From positions 483,269 to 547,268 of the forward strand of contig NZ_LMHW01000010.1 of assembly GCF_001428525.1 (NCBI RefSeq): a DNA stretch of 64,000 bases. Reading direction: 5' to 3'. The translations under genes were made by a program, and so were the position numbers. Source of the DNA: Flavobacterium sp. Root186. GTDB taxonomy: Bacteria > Bacteroidota > Bacteroidia > Flavobacteriales > Flavobacteriaceae. Shown here one piece after another: positions 35,082-43,610 of the stretch (within the stretch, counting starts at the first letter, position 1; the number at the start of each line of letters is the position of its first letter). A model generated the notes under the pieces. It ran no database searches. It was not told the origin of the DNA and was given only the letters and a program-made list of their open reading frames with translations.

Positions 35082-35789
35082 TTACAGTAATTCACGGTTC
35101 AAATTCAAAAGCACTAATTTATTCTGAATGGTTATTAATTCTTGCATCGAATTTTTTAAATCAATCGGCATAGAGTCAATTTCCTTTTGTTTGGCATAAA
35201 ACTCATTTTCATCTTTATAATGTGTAATGCTCACTAAAAGATTTTTATCTTGAAAAGCAGGTAATCCTGGAAAATCATTTTCAACCATTTCGCTTACCCA
35301 AAGTGTTATATCTTCTATTTTTAAATTTTTAAGAAAAGGGATGTAAGTGGTTTCAAATAAATTAATAACCTTTTCAAGAGTGTTATTACAGATATAGAAA
35401 TCTACAACACTAAATGTTTTATCTGTTTTTAGTAACTCAGTATTAATTTCTTTTTTTAAAGGTCGTAACAAATAAACATTATCCGAGTTTATCATCATCT
35501 CGTTCGCACCTTTGCCATATTCTTTCCAGGTTGTACTATTGATATAAAAATCATTCAAAAATTTTGATCTGGTTTTCATGTCAGTAAAACCACGAAACCA
35601 AACAAATCGATCATTTATGTTGTCAATTTTAAATTCTCCCAACGTGTAGCCGCCTAATTCATTCATTGGAGTAACAAATTTCGAATGAAAATAATCGCGG
35701 AACTTATCGGTTAAATTTGGTTTTAATAAATAATTACGGATTTCTAATACTTTTATGTTTTCTGGAATTTTCTGGGTTAGATTACTCAT
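35082..35789 (-). CDS. NIPSNAP-family protein
   Basis: 235 residues, two ferredoxin-like halves. The first matches NIPSNAP: VLEIRNYLLKPNLTDKFRDYF, MNELGGYTLGEF, RFVWFRGFTDMKTRSKFL, TWKEYGKGANEMM, VYLLRPL. The family's biochemical role is unknown. There is no signal peptide. It is divergent from the HxlR regulator, with a 199-base spacer, and this pairing suggests the regulator controls it. Confidence 0.82.
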   Translation of the reverse strand: MSNLTQKIPENIKVLEIRNYLLKPNLTDKFRDYFHSKFVTPMNELGGYTLGEFKIDNINDRFVWFRGFTDMKTRSKFLNDFYINSTTWKEYGKGANEMMINSDNVYLLRPLKKEINTELLKTDKTFSVVDFYICNNTLEKVINLFETTYIPFLKNLKIEDITLWVSEMVENDFPGLPAFQDKNLLVSITHYKDENEFYAKQKEIDSMPIDLKNSMQELITIQNKLVLLNLNRELL

Positions 35790-35988
35790 ATTGATTTATG
35801 TATAATTAATAGTATTGGTTTACGAGAGTTATAGCATAAATGAATTGCTGTCATTTTATATTCATCTTCTTAAAAGCCTTAACAAATAAAGTAATTTAAT
35901 ATCTTTATCGCAAGTACGTACATTTTAGTTCTTTAGGTTCTAAAAGTATACTATTGTTGATTATGAGTTGTTTGTAAAATAAATAGTT

Positions 35989-36315
35989 ATGGAGAAAAAA
36001 AATATAAAAGTATATTGCCCGGTTGATTATGCTTTTCAAAGAATAGGAGGGAAATACAAAGGAAGAATTTTATGGTATTTAAAAGATGGTTTGATGAGAT
36101 ACGGTGAATTGAAAAAAGCTGTTGAAGGCATAACGCCAAAAATGCTTACTCAAACACTCAAAGAGTTAGAAGCTGATGAGCTGATTTCAAGAAAGGTTTA
36201 TCCAGAAGTTCCGCCTCGTGTTGAATATACTCTTATTGAAAATGGACAAGAGCTAATTCCTTTTATCAGTCAAATGAGGATTTGGGGTGAAAAGCAAATG
36301 GGTATGAATAAATGA
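35989..36315 (+). CDS. HxlR-family winged-helix transcriptional regulator
   Basis: 108 residues, single HxlR winged helix: YCPVDYAFQRIGGKYKGRIL, LMRYGELKKAVEGITPKMLTQ, LKELEADELISRKVYPEVPPRVEYTL. A Cys near residue 10 precedes the domain, as in redox-responsive family members. It stands opposite the NIPSNAP gene and is followed by a terminator. Targets are inferred from divergent position only. Confidence 0.92.
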   Translation: MEKKNIKVYCPVDYAFQRIGGKYKGRILWYLKDGLMRYGELKKAVEGITPKMLTQTLKELEADELISRKVYPEVPPRVEYTLIENGQELIPFISQMRIWGEKQMGMNK

Positions 36316-36361
36316 TTTAATTTGCTTCCGTTTACAGATGTGAGTGGTGGGTATATAAAAT

Positions 36362-36390
36362 AAAAACGCCTTTAAATAAGGCGTTTTATT
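36362..36390. terminator. bidirectional terminator, HxlR / ZipA-like genes
   Basis: AAAACGCCTT, TAAAT loop, AAGGCGTTTT; symmetrical. Confidence 0.85.
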
Positions 36391-36426
36391 ATAAATAATT
36401 ATTAAGTGTGATCCTGCATACTAAAT

Positions 36427-37515
36427 CTAGAACATTCTTAATGCTTTGTCAGAACCCGCTTTTATTCCTCTACTATCCATTTTCTTTATAAGTTTATTTA
36501 TCTTATTTCTTTCGTTTGTAACATTAATAGGGTTCATGTCTTTGTCTAAGATTTTTCCACCTAAACGTTTCTGACAATATTCAACTGCATTTAACATAAC
36601 TTCAAAAACATTCTTAGGATCTGCACTTCTTGGTACAGAGAAACCAAAAATCAAATTTTGAGGATTCATATTTCCATCTTTAATTTCTTCTGGCAAAAAA
36701 TATCCCGGCTCTGTTGTTGTCCATACGCTAAAATATTGGTCATGACCATAATCTGTATTATTGCTCCAATGAAATAAGTCGCCATCACCCCAGTTTAATC
36801 CGACACTTTGAAGTGCATCCCAAGTTTTAAGACCATCAAACTGCTCGTTGCTTTGCAGTACAACTATCATATTTATATTAAATTCATTATAAATACTTAC
36901 AAGCTCTTTTGCTTTTTGAATAGCACTTTCTGTAGACTCACTTTTTTCAAGCCTTATTTTGGTTGGGTATTTTTTAATTCTTTTTTCAAGTTCAACAATA
37001 TAACGTTCAAGTTTTTTAGGATCGTAGTTTGGATTTTCCTCATTAAATATTCCCTGAACATCAACTGCTACTTGTAGTTTGCTATATATTTCTGGTGACC
37101 CTCCCGCATAAGCAAAAGTCCACTTGTTGTCTTCGGGTGAAAAACCATAAATAGCAGATTGAAAATTAGTTCTCCAATCATAGTCAAACATTTTAGAAAA
37201 GTCTTCTTTCTTAAAATTTTCACCATTTAAGGGTATTAAATTAATGATCCAATCTTTATTAGGATCTGCTTTATATTCAATATTTTCATATTCAACTGGT
37301 ATACTGTGAAATGATAGCTTTGTTGTGTCCAATATGTAAGTAGCATCTTCTGATGGCTTATCAAGATTTAAATCTTTGATTCTTTCGTTACTTTGAGATT
37401 GAGTCGACATAAAATATTTATCATGTTCCGATCCTGAATTTGACTTCAAAAAAGAATAAGCGATAAGTCCCACAAATAAAAGCCCTGCAATAATGTAGAT
37501 TGTCATTCTGTTCAT
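36427..37515 (-). CDS. membrane-anchored protein with ZipA-like C-terminal domain
   Basis: 362 residues. An N-terminal TM helix (about 5-23) is followed by a charged region and then, from about 213 to 350, a domain that follows the order of conserved positions in the C-terminal FtsZ-binding domain of gammaproteobacterial ZipA: ALQSVGLNWGDGDLFHW, YFSVWTTTEPGYFLPEE, FGFSVPRSAD, FEVMLNAVEYCQKRLGG and KILDKDMNPIN. The single N-terminal anchor and cytoplasmic C-terminal domain are also ZipA topology. A middle region (about 88-190) is unassigned. It is monocistronic, next to tRNA genes and away from other division genes. ZipA-like function is inferred from motif spacing recalled from memory, not an alignment. 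Confidence 0.65.
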   Translation of the reverse strand: MNRMTIYIIAGLLFVGLIAYSFLKSNSGSEHDKYFMSTQSQSNERIKDLNLDKPSEDATYILDTTKLSFHSIPVEYENIEYKADPNKDWIINLIPLNGENFKKEDFSKMFDYDWRTNFQSAIYGFSPEDNKWTFAYAGGSPEIYSKLQVAVDVQGIFNEENPNYDPKKLERYIVELEKRIKKYPTKIRLEKSESTESAIQKAKELVSIYNEFNINMIVVLQSNEQFDGLKTWDALQSVGLNWGDGDLFHWSNNTDYGHDQYFSVWTTTEPGYFLPEEIKDGNMNPQNLIFGFSVPRSADPKNVFEVMLNAVEYCQKRLGGKILDKDMNPINVTNERNKINKLIKKMDSRGIKAGSDKALRMF

Positions 37516-37716
37516 TGTTTTTATTGTTTGATAATCTATTTCGTAACGTTGAATGTCGAAACAAAAGCTGAAAACGAAGTTAAGAATTATATTAATTCTA
37601 TAGTATTAAAGTAAAAGTTAGATTTAAAAATTGAAAGATCTTGATGGGGTTCAAAAAATTACTAATGAATACTGACTTTGCAAAAGAGAAAAAATCTCGA
37701 AAGAATTTTCCAAGCA

Positions 37717-37751
37717 TTAAAAAAGCCTGAAAAGATTCTCAGGCTTTTTAA
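37717..37751 (-). terminator. terminator downstream of the tRNA cluster
   Basis: AAAAAGCCTGA (37720-37730) and TCAGGCTTTTT (37739-37749) form a stem; the minus-strand reading ends in T-rich sequence. Confidence 0.8.
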
Positions 37752-37758
37752 TTTTTAG

Positions 37759-37841
37759 TGACCATGGAGGGATTTGAACCCTCACGCCCTTGCGAGCACC
37801 ACCCCCTCAAGATGGCGAGTCTACCGTTTCTCCACATGGCC
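37759..37841 (-). tRNA. tRNA-Leu(GAG)
   Basis: 83 nt. The acceptor stem GGCCATG pairs with CATGGTC, anticodon loop TTGAGGG gives GAG, the T-loop is GTTCAAATC, and the long variable arm is that of class II leucine tRNA. CCA is not encoded. Confidence 0.95.
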
Positions 37842-37849
37842 TAAATGCA

Positions 37850-37883
37850 AAAAAGGTCAAGTAAATTAATACTCGACCTTTTT
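37850..37883 (-). terminator. hairpin between tRNA-Lys and tRNA-Leu
   Basis: AAAAAGGTC and GACCTTTTT arms with inner AGT/ACT pairs; may be a terminator or an RNA processing stem. Confidence 0.5.
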
Positions 37884-37884
37884 G

Positions 37885-37957
37885 TGACCCGACTGGGGCT
37901 CGAACCCAGGACCCCATCATTAAAAGTGATGTGCTCTACCGACTGAGCTATCGAGTC
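37885..37957 (-). tRNA. tRNA-Lys(TTT), copy 1
   Basis: 73 nt. Acceptor GACTCGA pairs with TCGGGTC, anticodon loop CTTTTAA gives TTT, T-loop GTTCGAGCC. Identical to the copy at 37998. Confidence 0.96.
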
Positions 37958-37997
37958 ATTGCTTTCAAGAAACTTATTTTGTAAATCACAAATTTTG

Positions 37998-38070
37998 TGA
38001 CCCGACTGGGGCTCGAACCCAGGACCCCATCATTAAAAGTGATGTGCTCTACCGACTGAGCTATCGAGTC
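37998..38070 (-). tRNA. tRNA-Lys(TTT), copy 2
   Basis: 73 nt, identical to copy 1, 40 bases upstream of it. It is flanked by the 10-base inverted pair TTCAAGAAAC (37964-37973) and GTTTCTTGAA (38077-38086), which could pair in the precursor RNA. Confidence 0.96.
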
Positions 38071-38197
38071 ATATTCGTTTCTTGAATGCGGGTGCAAATA
38101 TAAGGAGTTTATTTTATTATTTGCAAGCAATTTTATTATAAATTTGTCTTTTTTTAACCAAAATTTACAATCCCTTAGTTTATAGGGTTTTATTAAA

Positions 38198-38716
38198 ATG
38201 AAAAAAATCATCTTATTAGGATATATGGGTTGCGGAAAGTCAACAATTGCCCAAAACTTGTCAAAAATTACAAATATCCCCTTTCTCGATTTAGATAATT
38301 GTATCGAAAAAAAAACAAATTTGTCTATAAAAGAGATTTTCGAGAAGCATGGTGAAATCTATTTTAGAAAATTAGAGCACGAAATGTTTCTTGAATTACT
38401 TCAATCTTCAGAAAATAGTATTATAGGTTTAGGCGGAGGAACTCCATGTTATGCTAATAATCATTTATTATTGCAAAGAGAAGATATTGCATCTATATAT
38501 TTAAAAGCTTCAATAGATACTTTATACAATAGATTAGTTTACAATAAAAGTAAACGACCTTTAATTGCAGATATGAATGAAGAGGAAATGAAAGAATTTA
38601 TCGCAAAACATTTATTCGACAGAAGCTTTTATTATAATCATGCACAGCACAAAGTTGTAGTGGATGATAAAACAGTCGATGAAACAGTTGATGATATTTT
38701 AGAAATCTTAGCTTAA
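38198..38716 (+). CDS. aroK: shikimate kinase
   Basis: 172 residues, cytosolic. It phosphorylates shikimate at the 3-hydroxyl with ATP in the chorismate pathway. P-loop GYMGCGKST (8-16), shikimate-binding D33 in DLDNC, R57 in YFRKLE, GLGGGTP around 77-83, and the lid arginine in KSKRPLI. Length is normal. Its last 9 bases overlap the end of the convergent phosphoribosyltransferase gene. Confidence 0.95.
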   Translation: MKKIILLGYMGCGKSTIAQNLSKITNIPFLDLDNCIEKKTNLSIKEIFEKHGEIYFRKLEHEMFLELLQSSENSIIGLGGGTPCYANNHLLLQREDIASIYLKASIDTLYNRLVYNKSKRPLIADMNEEEMKEFIAKHLFDRSFYYNHAQHKVVVDDKTVDETVDDILEILA

Positions 38717-39208
38717 AAAGGCGTAATTGTCTCCGTTTTCGTCAAAAACAACCTGAACGTGCTCTAATAAAGATGTAGATAAAGAAATTCCTTTAAAATC
38801 GGCTTTTACAGGATACTTTTTGTGATTTCGGTCTACAAGCACCGCAGTTTTGAATTTTTTAAGCGGAACGTCCAAAAAATGGCGAACAGCGTAGATCAAT
38901 GTTGTTCCTGAATTTAAAACATCATCAACAAGAACTAATCCTTTATTTGAATATTCTTCTGCAGATAAAGAAGTCTGAATAGGCAGCTGTGGATTTTGTT
39001 TGTCAACTCGTACTTCGCAAAGAGAAATTTTTAGAGTAGATATATCGCTTAATACAATAGCGATTTTTTGAGCAAAAACAGAACCGCTGGAAGCAATTCC
39101 CGCAATTACAACTTCTTCTTCGTCAACAAACGTCTCGTAAATTTGATAAGCGATACGTTTTATTTTGTGTTCGATTTCCTGATTGGTTAAGATGATGTTT
39201 TTACTCAT
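38708..39208 (-). CDS. type I phosphoribosyltransferase (PyrR-like)
   Basis: 166 residues with the PRPP-binding loop LVLVDDVLNSGTTL (about 91-104) and the GIASSGSVFA pyrophosphate loop. The layout with CEVRVDKQNP and KTAVLVDRNHKKYPVKADFKG resembles PyrR, the uracil phosphoribosyltransferase/attenuation protein, which may or may not bind RNA in this group. No pyr genes are adjacent. It could be a uracil or another purine/pyrimidine salvage enzyme. It ends inside aroK on the opposite strand. Confidence 0.82.
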   Translation of the reverse strand: MSKNIILTNQEIEHKIKRIAYQIYETFVDEEEVVIAGIASSGSVFAQKIAIVLSDISTLKISLCEVRVDKQNPQLPIQTSLSAEEYSNKGLVLVDDVLNSGTTLIYAVRHFLDVPLKKFKTAVLVDRNHKKYPVKADFKGISLSTSLLEHVQVVFDENGDNYAFLS

Positions 39209-39240
39209 GATTTATTTTTTTGCTAAAATACAATTAGAAT

Positions 39241-39268
39241 TTTAGATTTTAGATTTTAGATTTCAGAT
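39241..39268. repeat. heptamer tandem repeat TTTAGAT
   Basis: Three perfect 7-base units plus a TTCAGAT variant upstream of the phosphoribosyltransferase gene. Confidence 0.9.
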
Positions 39269-39387
39269 TTTTGAGGAAATACCAATAAATAAAATTCCAA
39301 TTTGATGTCGAGGTTTTGGATCTTCAATTGTTTGGAATAATTTTAGGTTTACTGAGTTTTGGAATTTGGAATTTAAAAAATTGGAAT

Positions 39388-39777
39388 TTAATTTTCATCT
39401 TCTTCATCAGCAAGATCACTTCCGTAATCATCTATATCTCTTCTGTCTTTTTTTGTCGGTCTTCCGGTTCCGGTTTTACGATAATGTTCTTTAGATAGTT
39501 TTAATAACTCTAAATGTTCGTAAGCTTCTGCAGGTGTTTCGTTCTTGCGATAGATATCAACAAGTTTAGCTCCCACGCGACTTTCCGGAATATCGAGTAC
39601 GGTTATAATTTGTGTAATTTGATCTTTTCTAAAAGTAATTCTATCAGTAGGAAAAACTTCTTTAGATGGTTTTGCAACTTGTCCATTTACTGTTACATGG
39701 TTCTTTTTACAAGCTTCAGTTACCATGTTTCTGGTCTTATAATAACGCACGCACCATAAGTATTTATCTATTCTCAT
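39388..39777 (-). CDS. RNA-binding S4-domain protein (Hsp15-like)
   Basis: 129 residues from ATG 39777 (IDKYLWCVRYYKTRNMV follows; ATG 39822 would add 15 unlikely residues). The N-terminal S4 domain (about 1-65) includes RNMVTEACKKNHVTVNGQVAKP-type spacing; the tail is basic then acidic (TGRPTKKDRRD, DYGSDLADEEDEN). Hsp15 rescues stalled 50S subunits with nascent peptidyl-tRNA in E. coli; an equivalent role is inferred. A TATTTTTG -7-like box lies at 39809-39816. Confidence 0.88.
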   Translation of the reverse strand: MRIDKYLWCVRYYKTRNMVTEACKKNHVTVNGQVAKPSKEVFPTDRITFRKDQITQIITVLDIPESRVGAKLVDIYRKNETPAEAYEHLELLKLSKEHYRKTGTGRPTKKDRRDIDDYGSDLADEEDEN

Positions 39778-39856
39778 AATTTTTCTAAAATCCAAGTTAA
39801 ATTCTTTACAAAAATAAATCAATATTGTATCTTGCGCACCTAAAAAATTAACAATA

Positions 39857-40990
39857 ATGAATAAATTTAAATATTATTTTATTTTATTACTTGCATGCCT
39901 AGCTGTAGTTTCTTGTAGTAAAGACCATGATGATCCGGAAACTGTTCCTTTGAGAGATTATAAGGCACAATATCTAGCTGACAATGATTCTATTGTTAAA
40001 TATTTAAAGACTAATTATATAAAAGAAGTTACGGCTAATTTCGATATTACAATTGAAAAAATTCCGGCAGGAGGAACACAAACGTCAATCTGGGATCAAA
40101 CAGTATATCCTTTACAATCCAGAGATGTTTACAATCACGATGTTACTTATAAGGTGTATTATTTATCCTTAAATAAAGGTACCGGGGAAGCTCCTTTAAA
40201 TACAGACAGAATTTTTGCTTCGTATGCGGGAAGTTTGCTAAACGGGACGGTATTTGATTCTTCTTATGGTGTAGGAAGAAGTTTTGAATTATATATGTAT
40301 GCTACGCAGTCTGTAATAGACGGCTGGGGTGAAATTTTCCCACAGTTTAAAACAGGTACGCCTAGTACGCCGGCTGCTGATGGTACCATAACGTATACAG
40401 ATTTTGGTGCAGGAGTAATGTTTTTGCCTTCTGGATTAGGATATTATGGTTCAGGACAAGATGCTATTCCGGCTTATTCGCCTTTAGTATTTAGTTTTAA
40501 ATTGTTTAGCCTTCAAAGGTTAGATCATGATTTTGACGGTGTTTTTGATTATCAGGAAGATATAAATGGAGATGGGTATGTGTATGATTTTAGAGATACT
40601 GCAAGATATCCAACTCCTCCAGCAACCATGGTGGCTGATGATACAGACAAAGATGGTATTCCGGATTATGTAGATAATGATGATGATGGTGATGGTTTTT
40701 CTACTTACTATGAAATTACAAAACCTGCAGAGCATATTGGCTGGGTAAATGGAGTATTCAATGGTGCAAGTACCTATTATCCTTGGGATCCTGTTGTAGA
40801 CAATCCTAGTACACCAAATACAGATGAAACGGAGCCAAGAGGAATTCCTAGAAGACCAACAGGGCCTCTTAAAACGGAAGGACAGCCTGAATCAATTGAT
40901 AATCCTAAAAGTTTTCTGCCAGCAGATTATACAACTGCAGGAAGACTAAGAATTCATTTGGATAAAACATATCCTTATCAAAAGAAATAA
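39857..40990 (+). CDS. FKBP-type peptidyl-prolyl isomerase lipoprotein with Ca-binding repeats
   Basis: 377 residues. Lipoprotein signal with lipobox VVSC (Cys21). An FKBP domain spans about 90-220: IFASYAGSLLNGTVFDSSYG, VIDGWGEIFPQFKTG, MFLPSGLGYYG, IPAYSPLVFSFKLFS, covering the active-site pattern. This is followed by EF-hand/thrombospondin-3-like calcium loops, DHDFDGVFDYQEDINGDG and DTDKDGIPDYVDNDDDGDG. The protein should fold or hold envelope proteins on the outer membrane. It is monocistronic with a downstream terminator. GldI, a gliding FKBP lipoprotein, lacks such Ca repeats, so this is a different protein. Confidence 0.88.
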   Translation: MNKFKYYFILLLACLAVVSCSKDHDDPETVPLRDYKAQYLADNDSIVKYLKTNYIKEVTANFDITIEKIPAGGTQTSIWDQTVYPLQSRDVYNHDVTYKVYYLSLNKGTGEAPLNTDRIFASYAGSLLNGTVFDSSYGVGRSFELYMYATQSVIDGWGEIFPQFKTGTPSTPAADGTITYTDFGAGVMFLPSGLGYYGSGQDAIPAYSPLVFSFKLFSLQRLDHDFDGVFDYQEDINGDGYVYDFRDTARYPTPPATMVADDTDKDGIPDYVDNDDDGDGFSTYYEITKPAEHIGWVNGVFNGASTYYPWDPVVDNPSTPNTDETEPRGIPRRPTGPLKTEGQPESIDNPKSFLPADYTTAGRLRIHLDKTYPYQKK

Positions 40991-41003
40991 GAAATTATTA
41001 AGC

Positions 41004-41043
41004 ATAAAAAAACCTCGAAAAGTGATTTCGAGGTTTTTTGTTT
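41004..41043. terminator. bidirectional terminator, FKBP / transketolase genes
   Basis: AAAAAACCTCGAAA, AGTG loop, TTTCGAGGTTTTTT. Confidence 0.9.
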
Positions 41044-41066
41044 TTATAGAATAAGAAAACTAAAAA

Positions 41067-42020
41067 TTATTTTCTTTTAATAACTCTTTCTACAGCTTCA
41101 ACAATAGCCTGATTGTTTAGTTTGTATTTCTCCATTAATTGTTCTGGAGTTCCAGATTCACCAAAACTATCGTTTACAGCTACAAATTCTTGCGGAGTTG
41201 GATTGTTTAAAGCTAATACTCCTGAAACGCTTTCTCCTAGACCTCCAAGATAGTTATGTTCTTCAGCAGTAACCACACATCTTGTTTTAGCAACCGATTT
41301 AAGAATAGCTTCTTCGTCAAGTGGTTTAATAGTGTGAATGTTGATTACTTCAGCAGAAATTCCTTTTGCTTCAAGAGCTTCAGCAGCAATAAGAGCTTCC
41401 CAAACTAAATGCCCTGTTGCAACAATTGTTACATCAGTTCCTTCGTTTAATAAAATTGCTTTTCCAATTACGAATGGTTCGTCAGCAGGAGTGAAGTTCG
41501 CTACAACTGGACGCCCAAAACGTAAATAAGCAGGACCATGGTGATCAGCTAATGCTATTGTAGCGGCTTTAGTCTGGTTGTAATCGCAAGTATTGATTAC
41601 AGTCATTCCCGGTAACATTTTCATTAATCCGATATCTTCTAAGATTTGGTGCGTTGCTCCATCTTCTCCTAATGTTAAACCAGCGTGAGAAGCACAGATT
41701 TTTACGTTTTTGTCTGAATAAGCAACAGATTGGCGAATTTGATCGTAAACTCTTCCTGTAGAGAAGTTAGCGAAAGTTCCTGTAAATGGAATTTTTCCTC
41801 CAATTGTTAAACCTGCAGCGATACCAATCATGTTAGCTTCTGCAATTCCAATTTGGAAAAAACGCTCTGGGTGATTTTTCTTGAAGTCATCAAATTTTAA
41901 TGATCCAATTAAATCTGCACAAAGTGCTACTACATTTTCATTTTTTTGACCTAGTTCAGTCATTCCCGCTCCAAAACCAGAACGGGTATCTTTACTTCCT
42001 GTATTTGTATATTTTTTCAT
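41067..42020 (-). CDS. transketolase, C-terminal subunit
   Basis: 317 residues: the pyrimidine-binding and C-terminal domains of transketolase as a separate chain. Key parts are TGSKDTRSGFGAGMTELG, FFQIGIAEANMIGIAAGL with the TPP-ring Glu, ASHAGLTLGEDGATHQ and the C-terminal VVTAEEHNYLGGLGESV. It must assemble with the N-terminal subunit encoded 75 bases upstream. Together they transfer two-carbon units in the pentose phosphate pathway. Split transketolases occur in many Bacteroidota. The spacer holds simple repeats (GCTGTAGGCAATAGGC). Confidence 0.92.
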   Translation of the reverse strand: MKKYTNTGSKDTRSGFGAGMTELGQKNENVVALCADLIGSLKFDDFKKNHPERFFQIGIAEANMIGIAAGLTIGGKIPFTGTFANFSTGRVYDQIRQSVAYSDKNVKICASHAGLTLGEDGATHQILEDIGLMKMLPGMTVINTCDYNQTKAATIALADHHGPAYLRFGRPVVANFTPADEPFVIGKAILLNEGTDVTIVATGHLVWEALIAAEALEAKGISAEVINIHTIKPLDEEAILKSVAKTRCVVTAEEHNYLGGLGESVSGVLALNNPTPQEFVAVNDSFGESGTPEQLMEKYKLNNQAIVEAVERVIKRK

Positions 42021-42095
42021 TTTTATCTTTTTGCTGTACGCGATAGGCTGTAGGCAATAGGCGAAAAGCTTACTGCTTAAAGCTCATAGCTTTTT

Positions 42096-42947
42096 TTAAT
42101 AGTCGATTTGATCTGCTGAATAGTTTTGAGCTAAAGCATTTTTTAATTGGTCATCGTTTGGTGCTTTACCATGCCAAGCATGGGTATGCATCATAAAGTC
42201 AACACCATTACCCATTTCAGTGTGTAATAAAATACAAACCGGCTTTCCTTTTCCTGTTCTTGATTTAGCATCTGTTAATCCTGAAAGGATTGCATCGATG
42301 TTGTTACCTTCTGCTATTTCTATAACATCCCAGTCAAAAGCTTCGAATTTAGCACGAAGACTTCCCATTGGAAGAACTTCATCCGTAGTTCCGTCAATTT
42401 GTTTTCCGTTAACATCGACAGTTGCAATAAGGTTGTCTACTTTTTTTGCAGAAGCATACATAATAGCTTCCCAGTTTTGACCTTCTTGTAATTCACCATC
42501 TCCATGTAAAGTGTAAACTAAATGACTATCACCATTTAATTTTTTAGCCTGTGCAGCACCAAGAGCGACAGATAAACCTTGTCCTAATGATCCAGAAGCA
42601 ATACGAACTCCAGGTAAGCCTTCATGAGTCGTAGGGTGTCCTTGTAAACGAGAGTTTAATAATCTGAAAGTAGCAAGTTCTGAAATAGGGAAATAACCAC
42701 TACGTGCTAAAACGCTGTAAAATACAGGGGAAATATGACCATTTGAAAGGAAGAAAATATCTTCTCCAATTCCATTCATATCAAAACCTTCTTTGCGGTC
42801 CATAATATTTTGGTATAGTGTAACCAAAAATTCAGTACAACCTAGTGATCCACCTGGGTGGCCAGAGTTTACAGCATGTACCATTCTAAGAATATCTCTT
42901 CTTACTTGGATCGTTAAATCGCTTAATTGTTGTGTGTTAGGCTTCAT
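42096..42947 (-). CDS. transketolase, N-terminal (thiamine diphosphate-binding) subunit
   Basis: 283 residues. The TPP/Mg motif is GDGELQEGQNWEAIM with the downstream N in DVNGKQIDG; the opening RRDILRMVHAVNSGHPGGSLG and HTHAWHGKAPNDDQ are transketolase-specific. It is the upstream gene of a two-gene operon with the C-terminal subunit. A well-formed Bacteroidota promoter lies just before the start (42973-43003). Confidence 0.93.
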   Translation of the reverse strand: MKPNTQQLSDLTIQVRRDILRMVHAVNSGHPGGSLGCTEFLVTLYQNIMDRKEGFDMNGIGEDIFFLSNGHISPVFYSVLARSGYFPISELATFRLLNSRLQGHPTTHEGLPGVRIASGSLGQGLSVALGAAQAKKLNGDSHLVYTLHGDGELQEGQNWEAIMYASAKKVDNLIATVDVNGKQIDGTTDEVLPMGSLRAKFEAFDWDVIEIAEGNNIDAILSGLTDAKSRTGKGKPVCILLHTEMGNGVDFMMHTHAWHGKAPNDDQLKNALAQNYSADQIDY

Positions 42948-42972
42948 TTTATATGTAAAAGTTAAACTGTTG

Positions 42973-43003
42973 CAAAAGTAATCGTTATTTTGCGGGCTGA
43001 CAA
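42973..43003 (-). promoter_or_regulatory. candidate promoter of the transketolase operon
   Basis: Minus-strand TTG (43003-43001), 20-base spacer, TACTTTTG (42980-42973). This fits the Bacteroidota TTG-N17-23-TAnnTTTG pattern. The -7 box ends 25 bases before the ATG. Confidence 0.65.
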
Positions 43004-43143
43004 ATGATTTTCTGCTTTAGTTTGTCACAATTGTTAAATTCCGTTTCTTTTTTTATTAATCTTAAAAAAAATGCCAATTTGATTTAGAATTTTTAAATTC
43101 AACATTTTAGATGTTATGATTTTCAGTAAATTCTTAAACAAAA

Positions 43144-43165
43144 AAAAGCCCCTTGCAGGGCTTTT
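43144..43165 (-). terminator. intrinsic terminator after the acidic small protein gene
   Basis: AAAAGCCC, CTTGCA loop, GGGCTTTT; the minus-strand reading ends in a long T-run. Confidence 0.85.
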
Positions 43166-43186
43166 AAATATATAGGGGATATAAAT

Positions 43187-43489
43187 CTAATTATTATCGC
43201 CCTCGCTGTAGAAATTATTTTCTTCGTCTTCTGAACCTATTTCTTCCTGATCGTCGTCAAGTTCAGAACCCGGAACATCAAGATCATCTCCAAGTTTATC
43301 ACTATTTTGTTTCCACTCATGATTGTCCTGATTAATGATGCGCTCACCTGAAATTTCTTCAGGATTGATGTCTTCTAGTTTATTGTCTTGATTGTAAATG
43401 TCTTCGTTTGCTGGATAATCCATGTTTTCAAGGTTTGTTTCGATTTGTTCGTCCTTGATTTGATCTAATTTTTCTTCTGAATTTATCAT
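43187..43489 (-). CDS. small acidic hypothetical protein
   Basis: 100 residues, very rich in Asp, Glu and Asn (DDLDVPGSELDDDQEEIG), with one Trp, no Cys and no hydrophobic stretch, so probably disordered and soluble. It has its own terminator and a gene-free gap upstream. Composition recalls the basic/acidic disordered protein at 2621, but no sequence relation is visible. Function unknown. Confidence 0.65.
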   Translation of the reverse strand: MINSEEKLDQIKDEQIETNLENMDYPANEDIYNQDNKLEDINPEEISGERIINQDNHEWKQNSDKLGDDLDVPGSELDDDQEEIGSEDEENNFYSEGDNN

Positions 43490-43610
43490 GATTCCTATAA
43501 TTTAAGTGTCTTATAAAATTAAGAAATCAATGTTTTTTGATTGTTACATTTTTGAAATCAGGATATTGCAGTATTCACATAAAAATTATCTCATTATCTA
43601 AATTGATAAA

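Noticed and set aside
37759..38070. tRNA region as an integration site
   Set aside because: No integrase gene and no duplicated tRNA 3' end outside the two complete tRNA-Lys copies.
37948..38211. 87-codon minus-strand ORF over the second tRNA-Lys
   Set aside because: Much of it is a translation of the tRNA gene itself, a known kind of false ORF.
41067..42947. Transketolase broken by frameshift
   Set aside because: The two halves have separate complete starts and stops and a 75-base spacer; split transketolases are normal in many bacteria.
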